From Chloroflexota bacterium (GTDB lineage Bacteria > Chloroflexota > Anaerolineae > 4572-78), in assembly GCA_024278725.1 (NCBI GenBank), contig JAJRSQ010000093.1:1-6471 (forward strand): 6,471 nt of DNA, given 5' to 3'. Below are positions 1 through 6,084 of this stretch, in pieces. The translations under genes were made by a program, and so were the position numbers. The notes beneath the pieces were generated by a model, which was given only the letters and a program-made list of their open reading frames with translations, had not been told where the DNA came from and did no database searches. Each line of letters begins with the position of its first letter. Position 1 is the first letter of the stretch.

Positions 1-1
1 C

Positions 2-1018
2 GTGCCGACCACCGAAGGGCGGAATTATGCCTCTTTCGCCTATTTGGATGGTATTCTGGCGCTGCCGCACGTCTACCCGATGATTGCGGTGTATGATGCC
101 GACGGCTGGAATGTGGAAGTGCCGCCGCCGTATGGCGATGTAGTTTATGCCGATACGAGCTTCTATCTGGCGAAAATCACCGCGCCCGCCGACCTGACGC
201 TGGTCACGTCCGGTGTGACCGTGGCGACGGAAAAAACGGACGCGACCCAAACCCTCACTGTCGCCGCCGGACCGATGCGCGATTTCTACCTCGCCGCCAG
301 TGACCGCTACCAAAAAATCTCCCGCACCGTGGGCGATACCACCCTCAACAGTTTCGCGCCCGCCGAAGTCGCCGCCGCTTCGGAGCAGGCGCTCGATTAT
401 ATCGCCGATGCGCTGCAATTTTACAATGGCTTCCTCGGCGCATACCCTTTCACCGAACTCGATTTAATTGCCACGCCGACCACCGCCGGCGGTATTGAAT
501 ATCCCGGCGCGATTGTGCTGGCGTTGGGGCTGTACGACAACGGGCGCGATTTTTTCCGGATTGCCGCCGTCCATGAAACGGCGCATCAATGGTTTTACAG
601 TCTGGTGGGGAACGACCAAATTGACCACCCGTGGCTCGATGAATCGCTGGTGCAGTATCTCACCTGGCGATTTTACCGCGAGCAATACGGACAATCGGGC
701 GATACTCAAATGGAACAACTGATGTATCGCTACTGGGACCGCGCCAATCGCGCCAAAACACCCATCGGGCAGCCGGTGGCGGCGTATGATGAAGCGGATT
801 ACGGCGCGATTGTGTACGGGCGGGGTCCGATTTTCTTCAGGACGTTGGAAGATTCGATGGGAACCAATCCATTCGATGATTTTTTGCGTATATATTTTCA
901 GCAGTATGAATGGGGCATTGCCACCCCCGCCGACCTGCAATCGGCGGCGGAAGATGCCTGCGGGTGCGACCTTTCCGCGGAATTTAAGGCGTGGGTCAAC
1001 CCGAATACAAATCAATAG
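2..1018 (+). CDS. M1-family zinc metallopeptidase, C-terminal part (5' end outside window)
   Basis: This is the catalytic part of a gluzincin aminopeptidase-like protein (M1 family), which hydrolyses peptide bonds using one zinc ion. Residue numbers count from base 2. The zinc site is HETAH at 191-195, with E192 as the general base. The third ligand E214 follows after exactly 18 residues, within DHPWLDES, giving the HEXXH-X18-E pattern of M1. GGIEYPG at 163-169 occupies the place of the substrate-binding GxMEN motif, so Met-Glu-Asn has become Ile-Glu-Tyr. Y272 in VYGRGP fits the transition-state tyrosine. Upstream residues look like the beta-rich N-terminal domain of the family. The frame is open to the window edge and no ribosome site is visible, so the GTG at base 2 is probably not the true start. 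The protein ends soon after the catalytic domain, without the large C-terminal domain of PepN-type enzymes. Whether it acts as an aminopeptidase is inference. The yceI-like gene begins 46 bp downstream on the same strand. Confidence 0.9.
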   Translation: MPTTEGRNYASFAYLDGILALPHVYPMIAVYDADGWNVEVPPPYGDVVYADTSFYLAKITAPADLTLVTSGVTVATEKTDATQTLTVAAGPMRDFYLAASDRYQKISRTVGDTTLNSFAPAEVAAASEQALDYIADALQFYNGFLGAYPFTELDLIATPTTAGGIEYPGAIVLALGLYDNGRDFFRIAAVHETAHQWFYSLVGNDQIDHPWLDESLVQYLTWRFYREQYGQSGDTQMEQLMYRYWDRANRAKTPIGQPVAAYDEADYGAIVYGRGPIFFRTLEDSMGTNPFDDFLRIYFQQYEWGIATPADLQSAAEDACGCDLSAEFKAWVNPNTNQ

Positions 1019-1064
1019 GGAGGGAAAAATCGGCACAACACATTTGGCTTGAAAGGAGCAAAAA

Positions 1065-1769
1065 ATGAAGAAAGTTGTACAAACGCTGATTATTTCTCTC
1101 GTTGGGGTGATGGTGCTGGCAGCATGCGGCGGCGCGTCACCGGAAGCAAATACCGCGCCCGCGAGCGGCGCACCGGCGGAACAGTCGGTGACGAAAGTCG
1201 CCGGAGAACGGGTTTTTGTAATTGACCCCGCGCAATCTGAAGTGCGCTACGAAGCGCAGGAAGAGTTTTTGGGCGGCGCGCTGTCGCAAATCAACATCGA
1301 AGCCGGAAATGTCGTCGCCATTGGGCGGACAAAAGGCGTGAACGGCTCAATTGCCCTCAATTTGGAGGCTTCGCCCATCACCATCGGTGACAGCCGTTTT
1401 CAGGTCGATGTGAAATCGCTGACCAGCGACGACAATCGCCGCGACAACCAGATTCGCAAACGGTATCTGGAGTCAAACAATTTTCCCCTCGCCGAATTTG
1501 TGGCAACGGGCGTGGAAGATTTCCCCGCCGATTTCGCGGAAGGGGAGCCGGTGACATTCAAATTGACCGGCGATTTGACCATCCGCAACATCACCAAACC
1601 CGCGACTTTTGATGTGACCGCCACCCTCAAGGGTGATACCCTTTCCGGCACGGCGACCACCACCGTTTTCGCGGCGGATTACGGCTTTCAAGCCCCGAAC
1701 ATCGCCGGTATTTTGCGCGTAACCGACGGGTTTAAAATCGTATTCGATTTTGTGGCAAAGGAAGGATAG
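1065..1769 (+). CDS. YceI-family lipoprotein
   Basis: A 234-residue exported protein. It begins with a lipoprotein signal peptide: a Lys-Lys N terminus, a hydrophobic stretch at about 4-18 and the lipobox LAAC with C21 as the lipidated cysteine. A low-complexity Ala/Pro/Ser linker follows to about residue 45. The rest (about 48-234) matches the YceI lipocalin-like beta-barrel fold: the opening FVIDPAQSEVRYEA, a central block with the RRDNQIRKRYLES and FPLAEF segments, and a late GDLTIRNITKPATFDV strand pair. YceI proteins bind isoprenoid or other amphiphilic ligands in known structures; the ligand here cannot be read from sequence. The start is supported by AAGGAG at 1053-1058, six bases before the ATG. 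The gene lies 46 bp after the M1 peptidase gene and is probably co-transcribed with it. Transcription likely ends at the hairpin at 1970-2007. Confidence 0.9.
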   Translation: MKKVVQTLIISLVGVMVLAACGGASPEANTAPASGAPAEQSVTKVAGERVFVIDPAQSEVRYEAQEEFLGGALSQINIEAGNVVAIGRTKGVNGSIALNLEASPITIGDSRFQVDVKSLTSDDNRRDNQIRKRYLESNNFPLAEFVATGVEDFPADFAEGEPVTFKLTGDLTIRNITKPATFDVTATLKGDTLSGTATTTVFAADYGFQAPNIAGILRVTDGFKIVFDFVAKEG

Positions 1770-1778
1770 GCTTAATCA

Positions 1779-1937
1779 GAATCTAGGGGGAGTTTATGAA
1801 ATGTCATTGCGAGGCGCGTTTTTTGCGCCGACCTGTGCCCCGGCGGGGGTAAGCAATCTCCGCTGACGTTCACTGAGATTGCACCCTTCGGGTATTTTCA
1901 ACTTCGCTTCGCTCGCAATGACAGCCCCCCTGAATTC
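1779..1937. repeat. Dispersed-type inverted repeat element (long imperfect hairpin)
   Basis: The core is bounded by a perfect 12-bp inverted pair, TGTCATTGCGAG (1802-1813) and CTCGCAATGACA (1912-1923). Inside are a GGCGC/GCGCC hairpin (1813-1817 with 1825-1829) and a GCAATCTC/GAGATTGC pair (1853-1860 with 1875-1882). Outside, GAATCTAGGGGG (1779-1790) pairs 10 of 12 with the complement of 1926-1937. No reading frame of note crosses it. The ATTGCGAG...CTCGCAAT ends resemble a class of non-coding repeats I recall from intergenic regions of many bacteria; that comparison is from memory. It lies in the 3' untranslated part of the yceI-like transcript, upstream of the terminator, and could form a cruciform or stabilise RNA. 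Mobility is not shown. Confidence 0.75.
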
Positions 1938-1969
1938 CTAAAGACCCGAAGGATAAACTCACAATATGT

Positions 1970-2007
1970 GCGTCGGGGTGGCTTGCGAGCCGCTCCGACG
2001 CTTTTTT
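1970..2007 (+). terminator. Strong intrinsic terminator for the plus-strand genes
   Basis: A 14-nt arm at 1970-1983 pairs along its full length (with two G-U wobbles) with 1988-2001, around a TGCG loop, and six T residues follow at 2002-2007. It ends the transcript that carries the M1 peptidase and yceI-like genes. The stop codon of the convergent minus-strand gene is at 2006-2008, so it overlaps the T tract. On the minus strand the T tract becomes an A run before the hairpin and no U tract follows, so it should terminate that direction only weakly, if at all. Confidence 0.88.
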
Positions 2008-2602
2008 ACGAATAAGCGGCTCTGTCCGCCCGCCGTTCCAAAATTGCCCCCATAATTCCCCCGCCGATGCCGCCCCCCATCGCGCCGAGAATTGCCCCCC
2101 ACAGAATGCCCATCACCCCACCGACGACACCGCTCACCATCATCGTTGCCGTGAAAGACACCGGCATCACCGGAGAAACGCCACCGGGCATAGGACCCAA
2201 ATCGGTGAACATCCGGCTCATCAGAAAGGGGGTTATCAGCAGGCTTATCCCCGTGCTGACCACGCGCGCGCCGATGCGCCCCAACGCCGCGCTTGCCGCC
2301 CCGCCCAGAATGCCATCCTGCAATTCAATGGCATCAATGCGGTGGTGCAGGTTGGCGTACAGCGCGCCCACCCCCGCATCAACAAAAAAGGGCACAAAAC
2401 ATGCCAGCGCCCCCACACCGAGCAACGCCATCACAATGCCGGTATTCGGCTGCCCCATATCTTCGACGATGAATTTTTCCAGCAAATTCGGTTGCAGCGA
2501 CAAAAATAAAACGGGGAGGGTCACCAGCAGGTTCAATCCCACTTGAATGGCGAACCCGATGCCGGCGGCGAGCATCAACGGGCGCGTTTTCAGGGCGTTC
2601 AT
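2006..2602 (-). CDS. Small membrane protein with a seven-step glycine zipper, coupled to ctaA
   Basis: I do not recognise a named family. The 198-residue product is very hydrophobic, with likely membrane segments at about 9-36, 55-83, 97-128 and 150-188. The last segment has glycine at every fourth position (161, 165, 169, 173, 177, 181, 185), ending in a short charged tail (ERRADRAAYS). Such glycine zippers pack helices tightly and are seen in oligomeric membrane assemblies. The start at 2602 is chosen because its ATG overlaps the ctaA stop as ATGA, the usual sign of translational coupling; GGAG lies 11 bases upstream inside ctaA. An in-frame start further upstream (2674) would lie well inside ctaA and is unlikely. 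Position after heme A synthase invites a link with heme or oxidase biogenesis, but that is only context. Confidence 0.75.
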   Translation of the reverse strand: MNALKTRPLMLAAGIGFAIQVGLNLLVTLPVLFLSLQPNLLEKFIVEDMGQPNTGIVMALLGVGALACFVPFFVDAGVGALYANLHHRIDAIELQDGILGGAASAALGRIGARVVSTGISLLITPFLMSRMFTDLGPMPGGVSPVMPVSFTATMMVSGVVGGVMGILWGAILGAMGGGIGGGIMGAILERRADRAAYS

Positions 2603-3534
2603 ACGGGCTGCGGCTCCAATTCCGGCGCGGGCGTGGCTTGCAGTGTTGCCAGCAGCAGCACCATCACAATCCACACCGTATCCGCCACCGCCAGATGGAT
2701 CATCTGCGTCCAGACGGGAACCAGCAAAATCAGATTTATCCCGCCGACGACCAATTGCGTCACAAAGACCCCCAGCAACAATTGCGCCAGCTTTTTGGTG
2801 TTCGCCGATGGCGGATTCTCGGAGATGTATCGCGCCAAGATGAGCACATATACCGCCGTCCCAATGGCGATGAGGGGATGATAAACCCGCAGGCGCACCA
2901 GAAAGTGCGCAGTAGCTTCAAAATCCTGCGCGATGCCCTCCGCCAGCGACCCCGCCGGAAAGAGGGTGTCGCCCAGCGCGGTGATGGCGCCGGAAATGCC
3001 CAGAAGCACCACCGCGAAGATACCGCCCAGCACAGCCCAACTTTCGGGGCGCATAGGCTTGAGGCGGATGGCTTTGCCGCCCGATACCCACCACGCCGCC
3101 AGCGTGAGGGATGCCAGCAACAGAAACGTGTTGACCAGATGCGCGGATACGGCGTACACCCGCGCCACCGATTCGTTGTACGCCACCCATTCAAAGAGTA
3201 CCAGACTCGCGCCGAGCAACGCTTCGGTGAGCATGAACGTCAGCGAGAGCGTCGCGCCCAACCGTGCCGCGTGCTTTTTGGGGAAGGCGCGATACACCCA
3301 CACCACCAGCCAGATGACCAGCACCAATGCCAGCCCGCTGGTGGCGCGATGGCTGAATTCGATGATGGTCTCCAGTTGCGGCGCGCGCGGAATCACGTCT
3401 CCCCGGCAGGTGGGCCAGTGCGCCCCGCACCCCGCGCCGGAGCCGGTGGCGCGCACGTATGCCCCCCACACAATCACGCCGATGTTGTAAATTACGTTGA
3501 ACCATGCAAACTTGGCAAGTTTTGAGAGGGTCAT
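2599..3534 (-). CDS. ctaA: Heme A synthase (COX15/CtaA family)
   Basis: A 311-residue integral membrane enzyme that oxidises the C8 methyl of heme O to the formyl group of heme A, the cofactor of aa3-type cytochrome oxidases. About eight membrane helices are visible (roughly 9-27, 58-80, 92-113, 125-149, 166-187, 216-237, 249-271, 277-299) in the family's two four-helix halves. Diagnostic residues are present: the Cys pair C36/C43 in the first external loop (GCGAHWPTC), E59 and H62 in EFSHR, H132 in SAHLVNTF, H219 in VYHPL and H280 in MIHLAVAD. Spacings resemble Bacillus CtaA (C35/C42, E57/H60, H123, H216, H278). The ATG at 3534 follows GGAGAAAGG and gives the usual N terminus; the frame stays open another 88 codons upstream, but these lie antisense-like inside the M20 gene. 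It starts 14 bp after the M20 stop and shares an ATGA with the next gene. Heme O synthase (CtaB) and oxidase genes are not in the window. Confidence 0.93.
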   Translation of the reverse strand: MTLSKLAKFAWFNVIYNIGVIVWGAYVRATGSGAGCGAHWPTCRGDVIPRAPQLETIIEFSHRATSGLALVLVIWLVVWVYRAFPKKHAARLGATLSLTFMLTEALLGASLVLFEWVAYNESVARVYAVSAHLVNTFLLLASLTLAAWWVSGGKAIRLKPMRPESWAVLGGIFAVVLLGISGAITALGDTLFPAGSLAEGIAQDFEATAHFLVRLRVYHPLIAIGTAVYVLILARYISENPPSANTKKLAQLLLGVFVTQLVVGGINLILLVPVWTQMIHLAVADTVWIVMVLLLATLQATPAPELEPQPV

Positions 3535-3542
3535 AGCCTTTC

Positions 3543-3563
3543 TCCGAATTACGAATTCCGAAT
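3543..3563. repeat. Heptanucleotide tandem repeat, three units, at the M20/ctaA border
   Basis: On the plus strand three 7-nt units follow directly: TCCGAAT (3543-3549), TACGAAT (3550-3556), TCCGAAT (3557-3563). They differ only at the second base. The minus-strand reading ATTCGGA, ATTCGTA, ATTCGGA supplies the TAA stop of the M20 gene (3549-3551) and its last residues (RNS), and the last unit reaches into the ctaA ribosome-binding region. This is short, but the period matches the repeats at the two upstream gene borders. Confidence 0.7.
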
Positions 3564-4769
3564 CAATTCCAACAGCGCGGTGACATTCAAAATGGTTTTG
3601 GGGATGAACGACGCCGGCGAAACATATTCCTGCTCTTTGACACCGTCCGCGCTCTGCTCCGAACTGTGCGCGTTTGCCCCGGTGGGTCCCAGCCCGTCCA
3701 TCGTGGGGACGGATTGCCACGTGTGATTTCCGTCGCTCAACCCGCCGCGTTCTTCTTTCACCACCGTCATCCCCACCGATTCCGCCGCCGCTGCCCAAAT
3801 ATCAAACAGTCGGTCGCTGCCGACATTTCGCGCCCACGGTTCGGTGCGTTCCAGCAAATCAATCTTCACCCGGCACGGATATCCGTCGTCCACACTGGCG
3901 ACCTGCCCCTCTCCGGCGAGCGCCATCATCTCCGCGATGCCGTGCTCGAATACATCCGGCGCGAAGGCGCGCATTTCCACCCGCGCTTCGGCGCGGTGCG
4001 GCACGCGATTGACCACCGACCCGCCGGAAATCGTGCCCACATTGAAGGTCAGCGCGCGGTGGTAATCGGTCAGCGCGGCGGCGCGCTGCACAATCTCCGC
4101 CAGTTGCACAATCGCATTTGCGCCGTGGTCGTGCCGGTTGCCCGCATGCGCCGAGCGCCCCGTCACGGTGATGCGATATTCCGTTTTCCCCTTCCGCGCG
4201 GTGACGAGTTTGAAAGCGTCTTTTGTGGTGTTGCCCCCCTCGAAAATTAAATTTCCCAACGCCCCTGCGAGCCGTTCACGGCACAATGTGCCAAAGTCGG
4301 GCGAGAGCCGTTCTTCCGCCGCATTGAACATCACCACCCACGTGATGTCGTCAAATTCGGCGGGGGCGACGGCTCGCAATGCTTCCAGCGCCATCAGTAT
4401 CAGCACGTTGCCCCCCTTCATATCCACCGTGCCCGGTCCGTAAATCCGATTGCCCGCTTCTCGCCACCGGAAATTGTTTTCCGCCTCTTCCTCTGCCGAA
4501 AAAACCGTGTCCAGATGTCCCGTCAATCCGATTTTCCGCCCCGATTTTCCGGTGCGAGTCAGTATCAAATGTTTGCCGAAGTCCGGATTGACCGCTTGAA
4601 TGGTTTCGGCGGTGAAACCGAGGGGCGCAAAGGCTTGCGCGGTCACGTCCCCCACCGCGTTCACGCCCGCCGGATTGACGGAAAAACTGTTGATGTCCAC
4701 CATCCGTTTCAGTAAATCCAGATATTCGGGCAGTTTCGGGGTGAGGTAGTTTTGAAGTTTTTGATGCAC
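3549..4769 (-). CDS. M20-family metallopeptidase (glutamate carboxypeptidase-like)
   Basis: A 406-residue co-catalytic zinc hydrolase of the M20/ArgE-DapE-CPG2 group, which cleaves amide bonds of N-acyl amino acids or small peptides. All active-site residues are visible: H85 and D87 in GHLDTVF, bridging D116 in GPGTVDMKGG, the catalytic base E152 and ligand E153 in AAEERLS, ligand E177 in IFEGGN, and the last ligand H368 in GANAHSSEQ. The inserted dimerisation domain covers about 192-300 and includes GRSAHAGN with H208. The GGLSDGN and DGLGPTG motifs near the end favour the CPG2-like branch. No signal peptide is seen, so it is likely cytoplasmic. The start is GTG at 4767-4769, supported by AAAGGAAATACC just upstream. 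Substrate is unknown. It is second in the minus-strand operon, 49 bp after the GlpC-like gene and 14 bp before ctaA. Its stop codon lies inside a heptanucleotide repeat. Confidence 0.9.
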   Translation of the reverse strand: MHQKLQNYLTPKLPEYLDLLKRMVDINSFSVNPAGVNAVGDVTAQAFAPLGFTAETIQAVNPDFGKHLILTRTGKSGRKIGLTGHLDTVFSAEEEAENNFRWREAGNRIYGPGTVDMKGGNVLILMALEALRAVAPAEFDDITWVVMFNAAEERLSPDFGTLCRERLAGALGNLIFEGGNTTKDAFKLVTARKGKTEYRITVTGRSAHAGNRHDHGANAIVQLAEIVQRAAALTDYHRALTFNVGTISGGSVVNRVPHRAEARVEMRAFAPDVFEHGIAEMMALAGEGQVASVDDGYPCRVKIDLLERTEPWARNVGSDRLFDIWAAAAESVGMTVVKEERGGLSDGNHTWQSVPTMDGLGPTGANAHSSEQSADGVKEQEYVSPASFIPKTILNVTALLELIRNS

Positions 4770-4802
4770 GGTATTTCCTTTCAGATTGAAGAATTTTTGA
4801 TG
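4752..4802. repeat. Imperfect short direct repeat around the M20 start
   Basis: TTGAAGTTTTTGATG (4752-4766) recurs as TTGAAGAATTTTTGATG (4786-4802), differing only by a 2-base insertion. The first copy covers the codons just after the GTG start of the M20 gene; the second lies in the spacer before its ribosome site, next to the heptanucleotide repeat. It may be the footprint of a small duplication or slippage event that built this leader. Confidence 0.55.
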
Positions 4803-4826
4803 GCTGACAGCTATCAGCTTACAGCT
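4799..4826. repeat. Heptanucleotide tandem repeat, four units, at the glpC-like/M20 border
   Basis: On the minus strand four 7-nt units follow without gaps: AGCTGTA (4826-4820), AGCTGAT (4819-4813), AGCTGTC (4812-4806), AGCCATC (4805-4799). The first three share AGCTG exactly. The junction of units one and two supplies the TAA stop of the GlpC-like gene (4819-4821), and the first unit encodes part of its last residues (KL). The remainder fills much of the 49-bp spacer to the M20 gene. Confidence 0.75.
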
Positions 4827-6084
4827 TCAAGCCATACGCCTGCGCTAAAATTTCGATGGGATGTACCAGCGTTGCCCCGGTGTGATGTTCAATCTGCCAG
4901 CGGCACGTTTCGCTGTCGCACACGGCAACATCCGACCCCGATGCGGTGATGTGGTCGAAAATGGGTTTGCCCACCGCCGCCGCGATGTCGTATTTTTCTT
5001 TTTTGTACCCGTATGTCCCGGCGATGCCGCAGCATTCCGCCTGAATGTGGTCGATTTTCACCCCAGGAATCAATTTCATCAATTCAATGGCGGGGTAGCC
5101 GATGTTGTGCGCCTTCAACTGGCAGGGCGAATGGTAGGGCAGGGTGATGTCAATGGGTTGGAAATCAGTGCGTAGTTTGCCATCACTTGCCAATTCCAGC
5201 AAAAATTCCGAAATGTCGTATGTGTGCGCCGCCACCGCTGCCGCTTCGGGGGTGTTGATGTCCAAAATATGGCGATAATCCGATTTGAGGGTGAGGGTGC
5301 AACTGGTGGATGTGCCGACGATGGGGATGCCGCGCCGGGCATATTCCGAAAGGGAAGTCAGGTTGAAATCGGCATTTTTGCGGGCGGCATCAAATTCGGC
5401 GTTGGAGAGCATGGGCAATCCACAGCAGACCTGCGGCGGAATCAGCACCTCGAAGCCGTTGTGTTCCAGAACCGCCACCGCCGCCTTGCCGATGCGCGGC
5501 TCGTAATAATTGGTGCTGCATCCGTGGAAATAGACCACCTGCTTTTTGAAGGTTTTGCGGGGTTTGCGGCGCAGATGCACCCCATTGAACCAGCCGCGAA
5601 AAGTCTCGAAAGAAAACATCGGCATGGGGGCGTCGCGGTGAATGCCGATGACCCATTCGGTGGCGAGGCGGACGAGCCGGTTGCTGAACAGCGCGTTGGC
5701 AATTGGCGCGACGGGGCTGCCGAGTTTGCCCAGCAGCTCGCTGCGCCCCAGAATGCGGTTGCGCAGGGGGATGCGTTTGCGCTGGTACAGTTTGGCGCGC
5801 CCTTTGGCGTTCATCTCCATCACCTTCACGCCGTGCGGGCAAACCATCGTGCAGACGCCGCACCCGCTGCAATAGTCGAGGCTGGCGTCCACCGAAATAT
5901 CGTGCGGGTTGCGCAATCGCTGCGCCTGCGGACCCACAAATTTGGGTCCCGGAAACAAATCGGTGACGTTGTGAACGGGGCACATCGACGTGCAGATATT
6001 GCACTTGATGCACAAATCGGCGCTGTATTGCACCTGCTCCCAGATGGAGAGGGTGAGGTCAGGGGTTTCGGGTTTCGGGTTCAT
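4819..6084 (-). CDS. glpC: GlpC-like iron-sulfur protein with two CCG domains
   Basis: A 421-residue electron-transfer protein closest by eye to the C subunit of anaerobic glycerol-3-phosphate dehydrogenase, which links the GlpAB flavoprotein to the membrane quinone pool. Two ferredoxin-type [4Fe-4S] motifs are present: C25, C28, C31, C35 and C72, C75, C78, C82, each CX2CX2CX3CP. Between them is the GlpC-typical PGPKFVGPQAQRLR segment. Two CCG cysteine-rich domains follow: C189, C220-C221 and C262, then C321, C351-C352 and C394 in CDSETCRWQIEHHTG. No membrane helix is seen. GlpA or GlpB genes are not in the window, so the partner could be another FAD oxidoreductase (glycolate or lactate type) and the name describes family only. 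The start is uncertain: ATG at 6084 is used, but ATG at 6153 would add 23 repeat-derived residues, and neither has a good ribosome site. It is the first gene of the minus-strand operon. Confidence 0.82.
   Translation of the reverse strand: MNPKPETPDLTLSIWEQVQYSADLCIKCNICTSMCPVHNVTDLFPGPKFVGPQAQRLRNPHDISVDASLDYCSGCGVCTMVCPHGVKVMEMNAKGRAKLYQRKRIPLRNRILGRSELLGKLGSPVAPIANALFSNRLVRLATEWVIGIHRDAPMPMFSFETFRGWFNGVHLRRKPRKTFKKQVVYFHGCSTNYYEPRIGKAAVAVLEHNGFEVLIPPQVCCGLPMLSNAEFDAARKNADFNLTSLSEYARRGIPIVGTSTSCTLTLKSDYRHILDINTPEAAAVAAHTYDISEFLLELASDGKLRTDFQPIDITLPYHSPCQLKAHNIGYPAIELMKLIPGVKIDHIQAECCGIAGTYGYKKEKYDIAAAVGKPIFDHITASGSDVAVCDSETCRWQIEHHTGATLVHPIEILAQAYGLKL

Noticed and set aside
1802..1923. Insertion sequence or tRNA-like gene in the hairpin region
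   Set aside because: No transposase frame, no cloverleaf or CCA-type acceptor; only inverted repeats are visible.
1958..2052. 29-codon plus-strand frame starting at ATG 1966 after AAGGA
   Set aside because: It reads through the terminator hairpin and into the end of the convergent gene; composition is Pro/Arg-rich and unsupported.
2603..2674. Upstream in-frame extension of the glycine-zipper membrane protein (start at 2674)
   Set aside because: It would overlap ctaA by 76 bp and adds a non-hydrophobic Ala-rich segment; the ATGA overlap at 2599-2602 gives a far better start.
2638..3525. Long plus-strand open frame (295 codons) opposite ctaA
   Set aside because: Its translation is rich in Gln, His, Arg and Pro with no recognisable domain; it is an antisense shadow of ctaA in GC-rich DNA.
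3535..3798. 88-codon upstream extension of ctaA
   Set aside because: The added residues are low-complexity Gly/Arg-rich, overlap the M20 gene, and the ATG at 3534 has a good ribosome site and the normal family N terminus.
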